Counted from the first letter of the stretch, positions 23,701 through 33,106 are shown. The stretch is 64,000 nt of DNA from Lachnospiraceae bacterium JC7 (GCA_000513555.1 ALYD01000004.1:1-64000), one strand, 5' to 3'. Notes: generated by a model not told the origin, from the letters alone. Numbers and translations are program-made.

Positions 23701-26700
23701 ATTTTTTATTTTCTCTCCAGGTCTTGTAGGCGTCTTCATATTCTTCAGGAATCTCTATGTAGAGGTAGCTGTCTACAGCCGGATCGATGGGGTGATTCTC
23801 TGAGATGGTTTTCCAGGAACCGTCCTTCTTTATTTCAAGAGTAAAACGTACAGTATCTCTTCCTGCAGAGTCACCTCCATCCAGCCATTCCTTGTAAACT
23901 GAGATATGGTGCTTCTCCTTTGTACTGTTGTTTATATTTGTGTATGAGCGGAGATATTTCTCGATATGCTTTTCTACGGATTCCGGCAGGGTCTTATCAC
24001 GGGACAGTTCTTTGATCTTATTATGAACTGTCGGATAGTATCCCCGGGCTGTTATGCCGGAGTCTTCGTAAGCAGTATATCTGTACTCTACTCCTCTCTC
24101 ATCATATCTGGGAAGAAGGCCTTTCTTTCTGTCAGCTTCATTTATTTCATTCTGATCAAGTTGATCATAGGATGTGATGAGGATCTGATCAGTGAATTTC
24201 TGATAAAGCCGTGTAATATCTTTTATCTGTGAACTTGAAGCAATTCCCTTTGAGTCATACTCTGTAAGGAATTTATCAACTCCATATGTTCGTGTTATCT
24301 TACCTATCTTTCTGTTGTTCTGATAGATGGTAAAGCTTACTTCCGCATAGCCTCTTTCCTTATCCTGCTCTGAAAGTCCCTCTGAAAAGGTCTTTGTTAT
24401 CAGGAGTTCGGCATCACCTACCAGAGTATTTGTAATGTTTATTTCCTGATCATCGGATGAGGATACAACAGTACTATTGTTTTCTGCTGAGGAGGATGTG
24501 CCGGTATTTCCTGAAGCCTTGTCTCCACCATATATTATTTTCTGAAGATAACAGTAGCCGTCAGAAGTCAGAATGTAGTCATTACCGTTTTCCTTATATA
24601 AAACAGCATCCTGATAAGCAGAGGTACCTGTATTGGTGTCTTTTACCTTTGTAGCTACCTTTTCTTCTCTTGCAAAGTAGTAAAGCTTCTTTCCGTCTTC
24701 ATCATACTTAGGAAGCACGGAGCTTGTACTTTTACTCTGAATTTCCGATGTAAATCCGGAAAGCTTCAGGGTATCCGGAAGCTTAGTGGAGATGTCATAA
24801 GCCGAAGGATCAGTACCCGGATCCTTTGTGGTCTGATAAAGGGACAGAGTGACTTCGGATTCCACATCCTGTCTAGCAGCCGCATTCCATGTCTTTGAGG
24901 CTTTAACGGTGATACTGCCATCTATAAGGTTTTCGATGGTATCATCGTTCAGTACAAAATTCCCCTGATAAAGTTCCCCGGTCTTACCGGATCTTGTCAA
25001 AAGGCTGGTTTTATATTTGGCTGTTTTAGACTGTTTTTTTACCTTTCCTGTATAAATGAGCTCTGCACCGTCAGCATTGTAAGCGCTGAGAGCACCGATC
25101 TTCGGTAAGGAAAGTCTGTAGAATTTATTCTTCTTTGCTTCATCGGTTCCGAAAGACTCAGTGATGGCTTCATAATCCGAACCCTGTATAGGTGACAGAT
25201 TTGACCACCTGCTTTCGTTTGTGATCTTTCCATCCTTTGCATATCTGTAGAGCTTGATGGAAATGGCCGGACGACCCTCTATGGCTTTCGCATCAGCATC
25301 ATCCTTCCACTCGCAGTTTACGACGAAATCTGTATCACCTGCGAGTACGTTTACGAGAGTACCTCCGTCATAGAGAGCATCTGTCTTATCGGAAGCATTG
25401 TCCACGTTTTTATACTCTGCTTCATAATGGCGGTTCCTGATGATATTTCCTTCAGAACCATTGTCATCGTTAAGTGTTATGGCATCTTCAGTTATGTAAT
25501 AGTGAATAGGGTAATTATTTTCATCATATCCATAGCCACGGATGCTGATGAGCCATTCGTCGCTGTTCTTCTCGGTGATGCTGAGGGCGCCCTCGGAATT
25601 TTTTGAATCTGGAAGGATATTTACGTCCTTTGCATTTTCGACTTTACCATTTATTACCTTATGAAGATGGATATGCTTTTTCCACGCTTCCATGGATGGT
25701 CTTTCCGAATTTATTCCGTTTACCTTCTTTGCAAGATCTCTCCATTTAACTGTGGCGGTAAAGGTCTTTATCTCATAGTTACGAAGGATAGCTCCGCTAG
25801 CATCCTTATGGTCGTTTTCATCCTCAAAGACACTGTAGTAATGAGAACTTAGAGCTTCTTCCGGTGCCAAACGGTATTTCACAGGATGAGTGATCAGTTC
25901 GCCCGTGTCTGAGTCTCGAGTTGTCAGACTGTCGTACAGAGAGTTCTTAAAGTTATAGATGCAGGTTGTAGGATTGAAAACTATGGACAATGCTTCTGCA
26001 TCGGAATCTGATGGTGAAGGCACATGGCTGACACCATCAGAATGTCCGAGCTTAGTATTCATGTCACTTAAAGTGAGTTTTTTCCATTCGGTACTTACAC
26101 CTTCTATGAAATACTCAAGGTAGAGAAGGCTGTGAATGTCCTGTCCCGTCAGAGTGCTTTTTGATTCCTCGTCTCTTCCGCCGTCTTCCCATTTGACCGT
26201 AAGCGGTATGTTCATACTTTTTCCGAGTACCATAAAGCTGTTTTCCTTAAGGTCAGAATCAGCAGACTGTTGTTTCAGTAATACAGCTTCTTTTCCGGTT
26301 CCTGCAGAATTCTGATAATCTGTTCCTTCAGTATCTATATGAAGATTTATCTCATCATCATTTGTTTCGATAGAAAAATAGTATTCTGATCTATCGCTTG
26401 TTGCGGGAATGGAGAAGGTATTTCCGGTGAATTTTATTTCCTCACGGTTTGAAGCATCAGCATCGTAGCTGTAGACCTTTGCCTTTTCTCCGAAATTCAG
26501 ATCACCGATCTCGAAATGAAGCTCGTCTTCCGCATTTACATTTTCAGTTTTTACATATACAGGATATATGAAGCTCGGGGTGGCATTTTCAGGAAGTACT
26601 TCCACAGTAAGGGAAGACATTTCCGTATCGTTGAAAAAATCATAAGCTGAATCATTTTTAAATGATGCTTCAAAGATATATTCTCCCGGTTCCTGTGGAT

Positions 26701-27295
26701 TATATTCTCCAAAAGTCAGATTATTTTTCCATGAATCATAGGAAAGCTTTATGACTTTATATCCTTTGAGATCGAGACCTGTTTTCTTTTCTATCTCGGA
26801 TATCTCCGGCATGGAGCTTCTGCTGAGAAGTGATTCAATATCCTTCTTCTGCTTATCGGTCATGGTATCGATCTTTTTGTTAAGTGTCGATTTACTGGAA
26901 ACTGAATCCAGCTCACTTTTGGAAGCTTTTGCACGGGAGTTTCCGTTTTGAGAGGATGTCACTTCAGATGTTTCACTACCTGAAGCTTTTGACTTTTTTG
27001 CATCCTTAATAGAACTTGCGGATGCGGTATCCTCTTTTTCATCATTCGAATCAGATGTTTTTCTTGCCAGTGCAAATGTTGCCTTCGGGAACCTGATCTT
27101 TGTCGAATCAGTTCCGTACTTTACGGTGATTTTTTCCGGAGAACCTATAGCCAGGATATCATACATGGCACTTGATGATTCCTCACTGTGCTCTGTAGCG
27201 TATCCTGTCATTCCCGGAGTTATCCCGGTTTCCACTACCATTAATATGCTTAACAGCAGCGAAAATAAACGTTTTGACAAACTACCCCTTTTCAT
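20768..27295 (-). CDS. Giant Cna-B-repeat cell-wall-anchored surface protein
   Basis: A 2175-residue secreted protein. The N-terminus MKRGSLSKRLFSLLLSILMV is a signal peptide. After a Ser/Lys-rich region come about ten Cna-B-like modules, each opening with a (V/I)-x-K-x-W-type strand and often an RPxIxxxLYR strand; they start near residues 367, 517, 663, 802, 967, 1133, 1318, 1440, 1602 and 1750. A Pro/Thr/Lys/Glu-rich wall-spanning stretch (about 1930-2050) leads to the sorting signal SPKTGDGSG near 2138, a hydrophobic helix and a KKKKM tail. SPKTG is a variant of LPxTG used by some Clostridia sortases. No sortase gene lies in the window. Probably an adhesin or pilin-like stalk; the ligand is unknown. 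Confidence 0.9.
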   Translation of the reverse strand: MKRGSLSKRLFSLLLSILMVVETGITPGMTGYATEHSEESSSAMYDILAIGSPEKITVKYGTDSTKIRFPKATFALARKTSDSNDEKEDTASASSIKDAKKSKASGSETSEVTSSQNGNSRAKASKSELDSVSSKSTLNKKIDTMTDKQKKDIESLLSRSSMPEISEIEKKTGLDLKGYKVIKLSYDSWKNNLTFGEYNPQEPGEYIFEASFKNDSAYDFFNDTEMSSLTVEVLPENATPSFIYPVYVKTENVNAEDELHFEIGDLNFGEKAKVYSYDADASNREEIKFTGNTFSIPATSDRSEYYFSIETNDDEINLHIDTEGTDYQNSAGTGKEAVLLKQQSADSDLKENSFMVLGKSMNIPLTVKWEDGGRDEESKSTLTGQDIHSLLYLEYFIEGVSTEWKKLTLSDMNTKLGHSDGVSHVPSPSDSDAEALSIVFNPTTCIYNFKNSLYDSLTTRDSDTGELITHPVKYRLAPEEALSSHYYSVFEDENDHKDASGAILRNYEIKTFTATVKWRDLAKKVNGINSERPSMEAWKKHIHLHKVINGKVENAKDVNILPDSKNSEGALSITEKNSDEWLISIRGYGYDENNYPIHYYITEDAITLNDDNGSEGNIIRNRHYEAEYKNVDNASDKTDALYDGGTLVNVLAGDTDFVVNCEWKDDADAKAIEGRPAISIKLYRYAKDGKITNESRWSNLSPIQGSDYEAITESFGTDEAKKNKFYRLSLPKIGALSAYNADGAELIYTGKVKKQSKTAKYKTSLLTRSGKTGELYQGNFVLNDDTIENLIDGSITVKASKTWNAAARQDVESEVTLSLYQTTKDPGTDPSAYDISTKLPDTLKLSGFTSEIQSKSTSSVLPKYDEDGKKLYYFAREEKVATKVKDTNTGTSAYQDAVLYKENGNDYILTSDGYCYLQKIIYGGDKASGNTGTSSSAENNSTVVSSSDDQEINITNTLVGDAELLITKTFSEGLSEQDKERGYAEVSFTIYQNNRKIGKITRTYGVDKFLTEYDSKGIASSSQIKDITRLYQKFTDQILITSYDQLDQNEINEADRKKGLLPRYDERGVEYRYTAYEDSGITARGYYPTVHNKIKELSRDKTLPESVEKHIEKYLRSYTNINNSTKEKHHISVYKEWLDGGDSAGRDTVRFTLEIKKDGSWKTISENHPIDPAVDSYLYIEIPEEYEDAYKTWRENKKSGNKNSDIDFRVTETHVGKVSSDDNKVHYYTGKGSTAADDFASDPDVYLAHEWDKYKGSSEAFAKNKSAHEESDEYGLVKGDSYVYDVLLTENDGTKKKDIPQSFDFTMTNRRVGVVYLEINAGNWIDGTLKDKARPDSISLSVMMGEEEKIVTLNEENEWKASFGPFRKYDDQGELIDYAPHIKVVDGNSVNYIYSEKRKSDGEAFKGAYVLEINEDLKLKPYHTGDVYSFSLKHELKQNITPTVNKYWEDNDPTDGSSNKRPDIVMNLYRTFTDKDGGYHVEQVDKNKYISHEWHTNKDQYHNWWQLSYAPQPRFSPVDYYEYTYYIRESIPSEGTNDYVEIGAFPGSPKTTDNIAVYSYDPEHPQMLKLDDKTEVPAAKVSIDPEQAQTIVNRQRNKRTVSGVKVYNNLPSGFKAENLPKIRLELWRRAYGNDTAEPVYEYIQGKDALGKDTLILKPNGNILTTVLGSANAKGETKFYFNNTDGTRAEVPKYDDKGQLYIYTIKEVGDTEDSEESKLLHHIFKLTTNDSLTNGIVATNGYKNDTGYEITFYKKWEGLDLLAKELNTDTVKPSITVRLYRYLQNASGIIAGSDEPVTVSEAGSSKTDIVLSFDPSNPEYSSYTWKVPYYAPNLNPYVYVVSEKTGEETKGYGEIYDADIKEKTGKISLMRSEKNLYGTDTVISKIFSSKTGGRVKHNDSWTGYDTLVTGSYEINVSDDYSGKGLGTAALVNVYTGVPKTPDIPSKSPAAGPGKGTTAQKHSSDEPKTVAEDPADSGNRTVTEEPAKSGDKPQADAPNKSESKPEPEIKPGTDIKPATETKPATEIPETKANVEEPKKGSGTGSGSSTGGGSNTSGGKNTVSYSFNDSGDDNDDVKLTETTAAVDITDTQSQEDPGLRMFLDDVSDSTDMISDDDRAVLEAKRAMAENVNTDATGAGRSRSPKTGDGSGMLFYGICSLISALIAVSWYVIYKKKKM

Positions 27296-27665
27296 TTTGT
27301 TACCCCTGTTTTAGATATATAGTAATATTTTGAAATAAGTGTTATGGAATAGATCCCTTAGGCTCACACAAAAAGGGATATGGACTATTGACACCAATAA
27401 CTTATTTTTTATACATATGTGATGAAATTTAATGATTTATTATGATAAACTCGTAAATTTCTTACTACCAAATGTAGGATTATACTAAAATACAATAATA
27501 TATGTAAGTAAAAATACAAAAAATATTGTGAAAATACTGAAATATTTGCGAAAAATGTGAGAAATTAAGAACAATTCATAGAAATGCAGAAAAACTATGA
27601 ATTGTGAGATAAAAAATCAGTGATAAAAAGCCGTGAAAAAGGTATTGTGTTATCAGACAGGATAT
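27296..27665. other. AT-rich intergenic region upstream of the surface-protein gene
   Basis: No coding potential. It holds a 7-bp inverted repeat ATCCCTT / AAGGGAT (27353-27379) in the probable leader and an 11-bp perfect inverted repeat ACAATTCATAG / CTATGAATTGT (27571-27605) further upstream, otherwise very A/T-rich sequence. I see no recognisable riboswitch and cannot fix the promoter. Confidence 0.5.
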
Positions 27666-27716
27666 AAAAATCCCCCAAAGTAGATTATGGATATTTCCAT
27701 TTTCTACTTTGGGGGA
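27666..27716 (-). terminator. Intrinsic terminator of the uridine-kinase-like gene
   Basis: A 14-bp perfect stem TCCCCCAAAGTAGA / TCTACTTTGGGGGA (27671-27684 with 27703-27716), with a further ATGG/CCAT pairing in the loop, followed on the minus strand by TTTTTATA. Confidence 0.9.
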
Positions 27717-27722
27717 ATCATA

Positions 27723-29375
27723 TCATCCTACATCCAGGCAGCTTCCGCCGATGAACTCTCGTACTATAGAGTTCTGAGGGATGAGCTCAGGGCTTATAGG
27801 AAGGATGTAATCCAGGAACTTGAGGAGTCTCTTTGCTTCTGCGTGTTCGGGATCTCCGCGCTTTATCTGGAAAAGAAGCGGAGCTGCAAAGATCTTCAGA
27901 ACCGGAAGCTCGTAGATCATGCTGGAGTTGACCATTACATCCGCACTCTCCTGATACGGGAAGATGTTCTTGTCTTCTCCTCTTCTGACATTTTCCCACA
28001 TTGCAATGGTGTTCTTTGCACTGTAGCCTCTGGTCCGGTTATCACGAACTATGCGGCGGAGAAGTCGTCCGTCGGTGGTGGCGATACGGTTGTGGGCGTC
28101 AACATTGATCTGAGTCAGTGATGAGATATAGATCCTGTACTTGTCATCATCGGAAAGTGAAGAAGACATCTCATCGTTGAGGCAGTGTATACCTTCGATA
28201 ACCAGAACATCGTTGGCTCCAAGCTTACAGAAATCACCCTTGTACTCTCTGGTTCCCGTGAAGAAGTTGTACCGTGGAAGCTGAATGGTTTCGCCCTGAA
28301 GGAGCTTCAGCATATCGGCGTTGAACTGCTCAACGTCAACGCACTTTATGGATTCAAAATCCTTGTTGCCGTTCTCATCAAGAGGTGCCAGATCTCTGTC
28401 TCTGAAATAGTTGTCAACAGAGATTGGGTGAGGATTAAATCCCAGTGCCTTCAGCTGGATACTGAGTCTTCTGGAGAATGTGGTCTTTCCGGAGCTGGAG
28501 GGTCCCGCTATCATGACGATCTTTTTATTCTTCTGTGCGATGTCCATGGCGATATTTCCGATGGTCTTCTCGAAAAGAGCTTCCTGCATAAGTATCAGGT
28601 CATCGGAATAGCCGTTCATGACCATTTCATTGAGGGCACCGATACTGGAACAGCCGATCTTTGCTGCCCACTTTGATGATGTGTGTTCTACTTCATACAG
28701 CTTGTTGAGAGGTACGAATGGAGCAACCTTCTCCGGATTGCTTCTGGTTGGAAGCATAAGTACAAATCCGTCTCCGTAAGGGATCAGATCGTAGTATTTG
28801 ATATAGCTTGTGTTCAGCACCATGTAGCCATAGAAGTAATCAACGAAATTGCCCATATAGTAGACATTGACACTTCCTGTCATACGGAAATGGAAAAGAC
28901 GTTCCTTGCTGACCATTCCGTTTTCACGGAAGATCTTGATAGCTTCTCTGGTACTGATGGATTTCTTGAGAATAGGAATGCTCTTTTTGTGATACTCGTC
29001 CATCTGATCCTTTACTTTCTGAAGAAGCTCAGGTGTCGCCTTTACTCCGCCCTTGAGATAGCAGTAGTAACCGCCTCCCAGTGTATAATCAACCACTACC
29101 CCGAAGCCCTTCACATCTTCACAGACATTGTAGAAGGCCTTGAGCATCATGAAGATGGCAGAACGCTCATAGGTTGACTGACCTATCTTTTCAGTGCCTG
29201 TGATGAAATGAATCTCACCGTCTCCCGGAACTGTATGATAAAGCTCGAAAAGCATGTCGTTGTAACTGGCAAGCAGTATCTCATGCTCGTATTGAGGCTG
29301 AAAATGTTTTGCAACTTCAAGAAAAGTTGTGCCATCTGGAAATTCCTGTGTTTGTCCCTTTGCTGTGATTGTCAT
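27723..29375 (-). CDS. Uridine kinase-like nucleoside kinase with TGS and tRNA-synthetase-like N-terminal domains
   Basis: A 551-residue cytosolic protein. Start chosen at ATG 29373-29375 (MTITAKGQTQEF), with TGGAG upstream. Residues 1-60 look like a TGS domain, ~60-180 like the SAD region of threonyl-tRNA synthetase (YTLGGGYYCYL), and the C-terminal half is a uridine kinase/phosphoribulokinase domain with Walker A GPSSSGKTT near 290 and ISVDNYFRDRD. This TGS-SAD-URK arrangement is common in Firmicutes and Thermotoga; its physiological substrate is uncertain. A GC-rich hairpin GCCGCG/CGCGGC lies just upstream of the ribosome-binding site. Confidence 0.88.
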   Translation of the reverse strand: MTITAKGQTQEFPDGTTFLEVAKHFQPQYEHEILLASYNDMLFELYHTVPGDGEIHFITGTEKIGQSTYERSAIFMMLKAFYNVCEDVKGFGVVVDYTLGGGYYCYLKGGVKATPELLQKVKDQMDEYHKKSIPILKKSISTREAIKIFRENGMVSKERLFHFRMTGSVNVYYMGNFVDYFYGYMVLNTSYIKYYDLIPYGDGFVLMLPTRSNPEKVAPFVPLNKLYEVEHTSSKWAAKIGCSSIGALNEMVMNGYSDDLILMQEALFEKTIGNIAMDIAQKNKKIVMIAGPSSSGKTTFSRRLSIQLKALGFNPHPISVDNYFRDRDLAPLDENGNKDFESIKCVDVEQFNADMLKLLQGETIQLPRYNFFTGTREYKGDFCKLGANDVLVIEGIHCLNDEMSSSLSDDDKYRIYISSLTQINVDAHNRIATTDGRLLRRIVRDNRTRGYSAKNTIAMWENVRRGEDKNIFPYQESADVMVNSSMIYELPVLKIFAAPLLFQIKRGDPEHAEAKRLLKFLDYILPISPELIPQNSIVREFIGGSCLDVG

Positions 29376-29480
29376 GATGATCTCCATTCCGCCGCGAAAT
29401 ACGCGGCACAAACAGTGATATAAGTAACTTGTGTTTGCAGACAGATAGCGATTTTATACAGCTGCAGTGATCAAACTTCT

Positions 29481-30353
29481 TTATACGTATTTAACCGGGA
29501 ACCTGGTCTCATCCTTTATGATCTCCACCTCGGGGAAGTTCTCTGAAAGGAAGTTTCCCATGTGGTCTACAAATATGTGCTCTAGACCATAGTGTCCTGC
29601 GTCTATAAGGCTGATGCCCTCTTCTGTGAGATCAAGGCCTTCATGGTGACCCATATCCCCGCTTATAAATGCGTCTACATGAAGCTTCATGACTTCCTTA
29701 AGCTCGCCTCTTCCTGAACCCGGACAGCAGGCTATGGTTCTTACAGGTGCGCCTGCATCATAGAAGCTTACAAATGGAAGTTTGAACTTATTCTTCACAA
29801 GCTCTGCCAGTTCATCGCAGGTCATAGTGTGAGGAAGTTTAGCTACAAAACCGATACCATATTCACATATATCGGCGCAATTTCCGTCAGTATCAGTGTC
29901 AGGCTCAGGGGTCGGAAGCATTGAACCCAGGGCTCCTCCGTTCTCACTGTCTTTCGGGGCATAGCCTGTTGGTTCCATGGTGGAAAGCTTCTTAAGGCCA
30001 AGTGTCTCGCAGACTATGTCTGCCATGCCTCCGGGACAACTGTCGTAATTTGTGTGCATGGAGTAGACCGAAACATCATTTTGTATGAGGTCCAGGAGCT
30101 TAAGTCCCAGTGAGGACTCATCGTTTATGGCCTTTATCCCCCTGAATATGACAGGATGATGTGTGACTATCAGGTCGCAGCCTGATTCTATGGCTTCCGT
30201 GACAGCTTCTGCAGTCGCATCAAGTGCCACATAAATTTTACTTACTTCCTTATCATTTCTTCCTACCAGAAGTCCCGGATTGTCCCAGTCGCAGGCTGAA
30301 GCTCTGGGCGCCAGCTTATCAAGCTTTTCTACTATGTCTCTGACTGTGATCAT
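29481..30353 (-). CDS. Nif3-like dinuclear metal centre protein (YqfO type)
   Basis: A 290-residue Nif3/DUF34 protein starting MITVRDIVEKLDKLAPRASA at ATG 30351-30353, which overlaps the trmK stop (ATGA). Metal-binding motifs include LIVTHHPVIFRG near 62 (two His) and the C-terminal DAGHYGLEHIF near 250. The GTP cyclohydrolase I type 2 label often used for this family is not well supported biochemically. Its partner trmK directly upstream is the usual Firmicutes arrangement. Confidence 0.92.
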   Translation of the reverse strand: MITVRDIVEKLDKLAPRASACDWDNPGLLVGRNDKEVSKIYVALDATAEAVTEAIESGCDLIVTHHPVIFRGIKAINDESSLGLKLLDLIQNDVSVYSMHTNYDSCPGGMADIVCETLGLKKLSTMEPTGYAPKDSENGGALGSMLPTPEPDTDTDGNCADICEYGIGFVAKLPHTMTCDELAELVKNKFKLPFVSFYDAGAPVRTIACCPGSGRGELKEVMKLHVDAFISGDMGHHEGLDLTEEGISLIDAGHYGLEHIFVDHMGNFLSENFPEVEIIKDETRFPVKYV

Positions 30354-31093
30354 TTGTATGCCTCCAATGCCTTTAAGCAAAGCTCATATGACTTTCTGAC
30401 AGCCTCGTTCTGAGTTTTTTCCAGTATGCCCTCATATCTCAGCTTTTCCTTCTTTAAAAAGCTGTATAAGGTCTCATTTTTATGGTGTAAAAGGAGTCCT
30501 CCGTAGATGAAATCCTCTTCATTCTTGTAGTGAACCGAGGTTTCCATCGAAGCTGAATGGTTGTCACAGGAAGAAGCCGTGTTCTTCCCATCAGAACCTG
30601 CATCAGATCGCTGAGGCTTAACCGTATCAGCCGGAACCGCTGTCATGATGGTATAATATTTCTTTTCATCGATCAGCATATCCTCTGATACGATGTTCAT
30701 GCCGTTGTCTATAAGAAAATGTCTGAAGTGTTCGATGTCCGACTGAGGCGAAAGAACGAATCGGTCGAAATCTCTGAGCCTTCCTGTCAGGATACGCTCC
30801 ATCAGAAGACCTCCCATACCGGCTATTATCACAGTGTCCGCTTCATGAGGCTTCACTTCCTTAAGACCGTCACTGAGTCTGGTTTCTATCTTTTGGGAAA
30901 GGCCCTCTCCCGCTATGTTTTGTGCTGCACTCTGAAGCGGTCCTTTGTTAATGTCACAGGCAAGGGCTCGTTTGGCCTTGCCTGATCGTACCAGCTCTAT
31001 GGACACATAGGCGTGGTCGCAGCCTATATCTGCAATGGTGTCTGATGGAGGAACCAGCTCCACTATTCTTTTTAATCTGTAAGGTAAATTCAT
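30350..31093 (-). CDS. trmK: tRNA (adenine(22)-N(1))-methyltransferase
   Basis: A 247-residue Rossmann methyltransferase. The SAM-binding motif is TIADIGCDHAYVSIELV near 19-35, followed by ACDINKGPLQSA near 45 and the family-specific VIIAGMGGLLMERIL near 88. TrmK methylates A22 of tRNA. It begins 2 bases after dnaG and overlaps the nif3 gene by 4 bases. In many Firmicutes the vegetative sigma factor gene sits between dnaG and trmK; it is not here. Confidence 0.95.
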   Translation of the reverse strand: MNLPYRLKRIVELVPPSDTIADIGCDHAYVSIELVRSGKAKRALACDINKGPLQSAAQNIAGEGLSQKIETRLSDGLKEVKPHEADTVIIAGMGGLLMERILTGRLRDFDRFVLSPQSDIEHFRHFLIDNGMNIVSEDMLIDEKKYYTIMTAVPADTVKPQRSDAGSDGKNTASSCDNHSASMETSVHYKNEEDFIYGGLLLHHKNETLYSFLKKEKLRYEGILEKTQNEAVRKSYELCLKALEAYK

Positions 31094-31095
31094 AG

Positions 31096-32856
31096 TTATA
31101 GTTTCAAATTCTGAAGATCCGACTGCTGCTTGAAAAGTTCAGTCAGCCTGTGGGGATCTATCTCGTTTTCTATTTTTGTATTTAAGGATGTGAGCTTGAT
31201 ATTTCGGATAACATCCTCAAGCCCGCGTTTGAACTCATATTCGTCGGTGTCATCAGAAAGAAGGTTTCCGTTGAACATGGCGGCAACCTTTTCATACTCT
31301 TCCTCGGAGTCTCTGAAACTGTCCAGTATCTCATTTGCAGGAGTCTCGCTATAGACCATGGAGATGACTTTCTGCATGGAAGGGTCACTGAGGTCCTCTG
31401 GGTAGATATACTCTCTCACCTTGGGAATAAGCTCAGGCTTTTCCTGAAGCCATGTTATGAGCTGCTTTTCCGACTTCTGAAGAGCAGTCTCCTTTTTCTT
31501 TGCGTTGTTCTTCGGTGTAAAGCTGGTATGGTTGTATATCTTCTCGTTAAGAGGGGAATTCTTTCTCTCCGCCATATCTCCGATATGATTGACCAGCTTA
31601 CGAAGGCTGTCGTAGTCTATCATCTGCTCTCTTGCAACAGCCTTTATATAATTCTCACGTTCTATAGGCTCCTTTATCTCACTAAGCTTAGTTGCGATCT
31701 CGTTTGTGTACTGGGTCATACCCGCGGGATCTGACAGATCATAATCCTGTTTAAGTACATCTATGAGCCAGAGAAAACTGTTCTTTGCATTGTCTATGCG
31801 CTCCTGGAATTTATCAACACCCATGGCCTTTATGAACTCGTCCGGATCCTTGTAAGGCCGCATATTGATGACCTTTGTGTTGATGCCAACGGCTCTCAGC
31901 ATGGGCATGGCTCTTTTTGCGGCGTTAATGCCGGCTCCGTCAGAGTCATATGTCAGGAGAATATCATTGACATAACGCTTCAGTACACGGCACTGCTGCT
32001 CTGTAAGTGCTGTTCCCAGAGAGGCAACGGCGTTTGTGAAGCCCGCCTGATGGAGCTGTATGACATCCATATAACCCTCGCAGAGAATGAAGTACTTTTT
32101 GCGGGATCTTTTGGCATAGCATAGACCGAAAAGGTTTCTTGATTTATCAAAGAGCCTGGTTTCCGGGCTGTTAAGGTACTTGGGCTCTCCATCTCCGAGA
32201 ACACGTCCGCCGAATCCGATGACTCTGTTGTTGGCATCCATGATCGGGAACATGACGCGATTGAAAAACTTGTCATAAACTCCCTTTTCCGAAAAGGTTA
32301 TGAGACCGGAATCGTGAAGAATGTTGTCATCGAAGCCTGCGTTTTTCAGATACTGATACAGGCCGTCTCTTGTCTGGTCTGCATAGCCGAGGCCCCACAT
32401 GCGAAGTGTTTCGTCACTGAGCTCACGTTTCTTGAAGTAGTTCATGCCGTTCTGCCCCACAGGACTTCTCAGAGCATTGAAAAAATAAACCGCCGCCTTC
32501 TTGTTTATATCCAGAAGCTTAAGGCGGAGATCCGTATCCTTTTTCTGCTCGGCGCTCTGTTCTATTTCGGGAAGCTTGTAGCCCACATCATCTGCTATTT
32601 TTTTTACAGCTTCAGGGAAGGTCAGGTTCTCATATTCCATGGTGAACTTGATGACATCTCCGCCTTTTCCGCAGCCGAAGCAATGGAATATCTGCATACG
32701 GGGATTTACGGAAAAGGATGCAGTCTTTTCACCGTGAAACGGGCACAGGCCGAAATAGTTGGCACCCTTCTTTTTCAGATTTACGTACTGCCCGATGACA
32801 TCTACTATGTCAGCCCGGGATCTTAATTCTTGAACTATCTCTTCAGGATAAAACAA
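31096..32856 (-). CDS. dnaG: DNA primase
   Basis: A 586-residue primase. I place the start at TTG 32854-32856 (protein LFYPEEIVQELRSRAD), preceded by GGAGAG at 7-base spacing. The frame stays open 47 codons further upstream only because it runs into an intergenic repeat. The zinc finger uses C38, H41, C59 and C62 (CPFH...CFGC). The RNA-polymerase core and TOPRIM follow (FILCEGYMDVIQLHQAG, TYDSDGAGINAAKRA), then a C-terminal helicase-binding region. It works in replication priming with DnaB. Confidence 0.96.
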   Translation of the reverse strand: MFYPEEIVQELRSRADIVDVIGQYVNLKKKGANYFGLCPFHGEKTASFSVNPRMQIFHCFGCGKGGDVIKFTMEYENLTFPEAVKKIADDVGYKLPEIEQSAEQKKDTDLRLKLLDINKKAAVYFFNALRSPVGQNGMNYFKKRELSDETLRMWGLGYADQTRDGLYQYLKNAGFDDNILHDSGLITFSEKGVYDKFFNRVMFPIMDANNRVIGFGGRVLGDGEPKYLNSPETRLFDKSRNLFGLCYAKRSRKKYFILCEGYMDVIQLHQAGFTNAVASLGTALTEQQCRVLKRYVNDILLTYDSDGAGINAAKRAMPMLRAVGINTKVINMRPYKDPDEFIKAMGVDKFQERIDNAKNSFLWLIDVLKQDYDLSDPAGMTQYTNEIATKLSEIKEPIERENYIKAVAREQMIDYDSLRKLVNHIGDMAERKNSPLNEKIYNHTSFTPKNNAKKKETALQKSEKQLITWLQEKPELIPKVREYIYPEDLSDPSMQKVISMVYSETPANEILDSFRDSEEEYEKVAAMFNGNLLSDDTDEYEFKRGLEDVIRNIKLTSLNTKIENEIDPHRLTELFKQQSDLQNLKL

Positions 32857-32970
32857 TGTGGTACTCTCCAGTTTAGTTACAAATATGATGATATAAGTGT
32901 CATAAGTCTTCCTCCACTTGTGCTTGCACAAAAGTGGAGGATAGACTTCATGACACGCCCCACATGACTG

Positions 32971-33044
32971 GTGGCAGATTCCGCAGGAATCTGGCATGTA
33001 GCGTCAGCCCTCGCGAAGCGAATCCAAATGGGCTGACGTTCCCA
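32971..33044. repeat. 74-bp palindromic repeat, copy 1
   Basis: Opens with the palindrome CAGATTCCGCAGGAATCTG, then a stem CGTCAGCCC / GGGCTGACG enclosing a smaller TCGCGAAGCGA hairpin, and ends GTTCCCA. Confidence 0.85.
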
Positions 33045-33106
33045 GAGAGCACGTAAGGACGATTTATCGGCCTGAGAGTGCGGAATGTGGGAGGAACGCG
33101 AGTCTC

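Noticed and set aside
32857-32997. Possible N-terminal extension of DnaG of 47 residues
   Set aside because: It runs into the 74-bp intergenic repeat; the TTG at 32854-32856 has a proper ribosome-binding site and gives the standard DnaG start.
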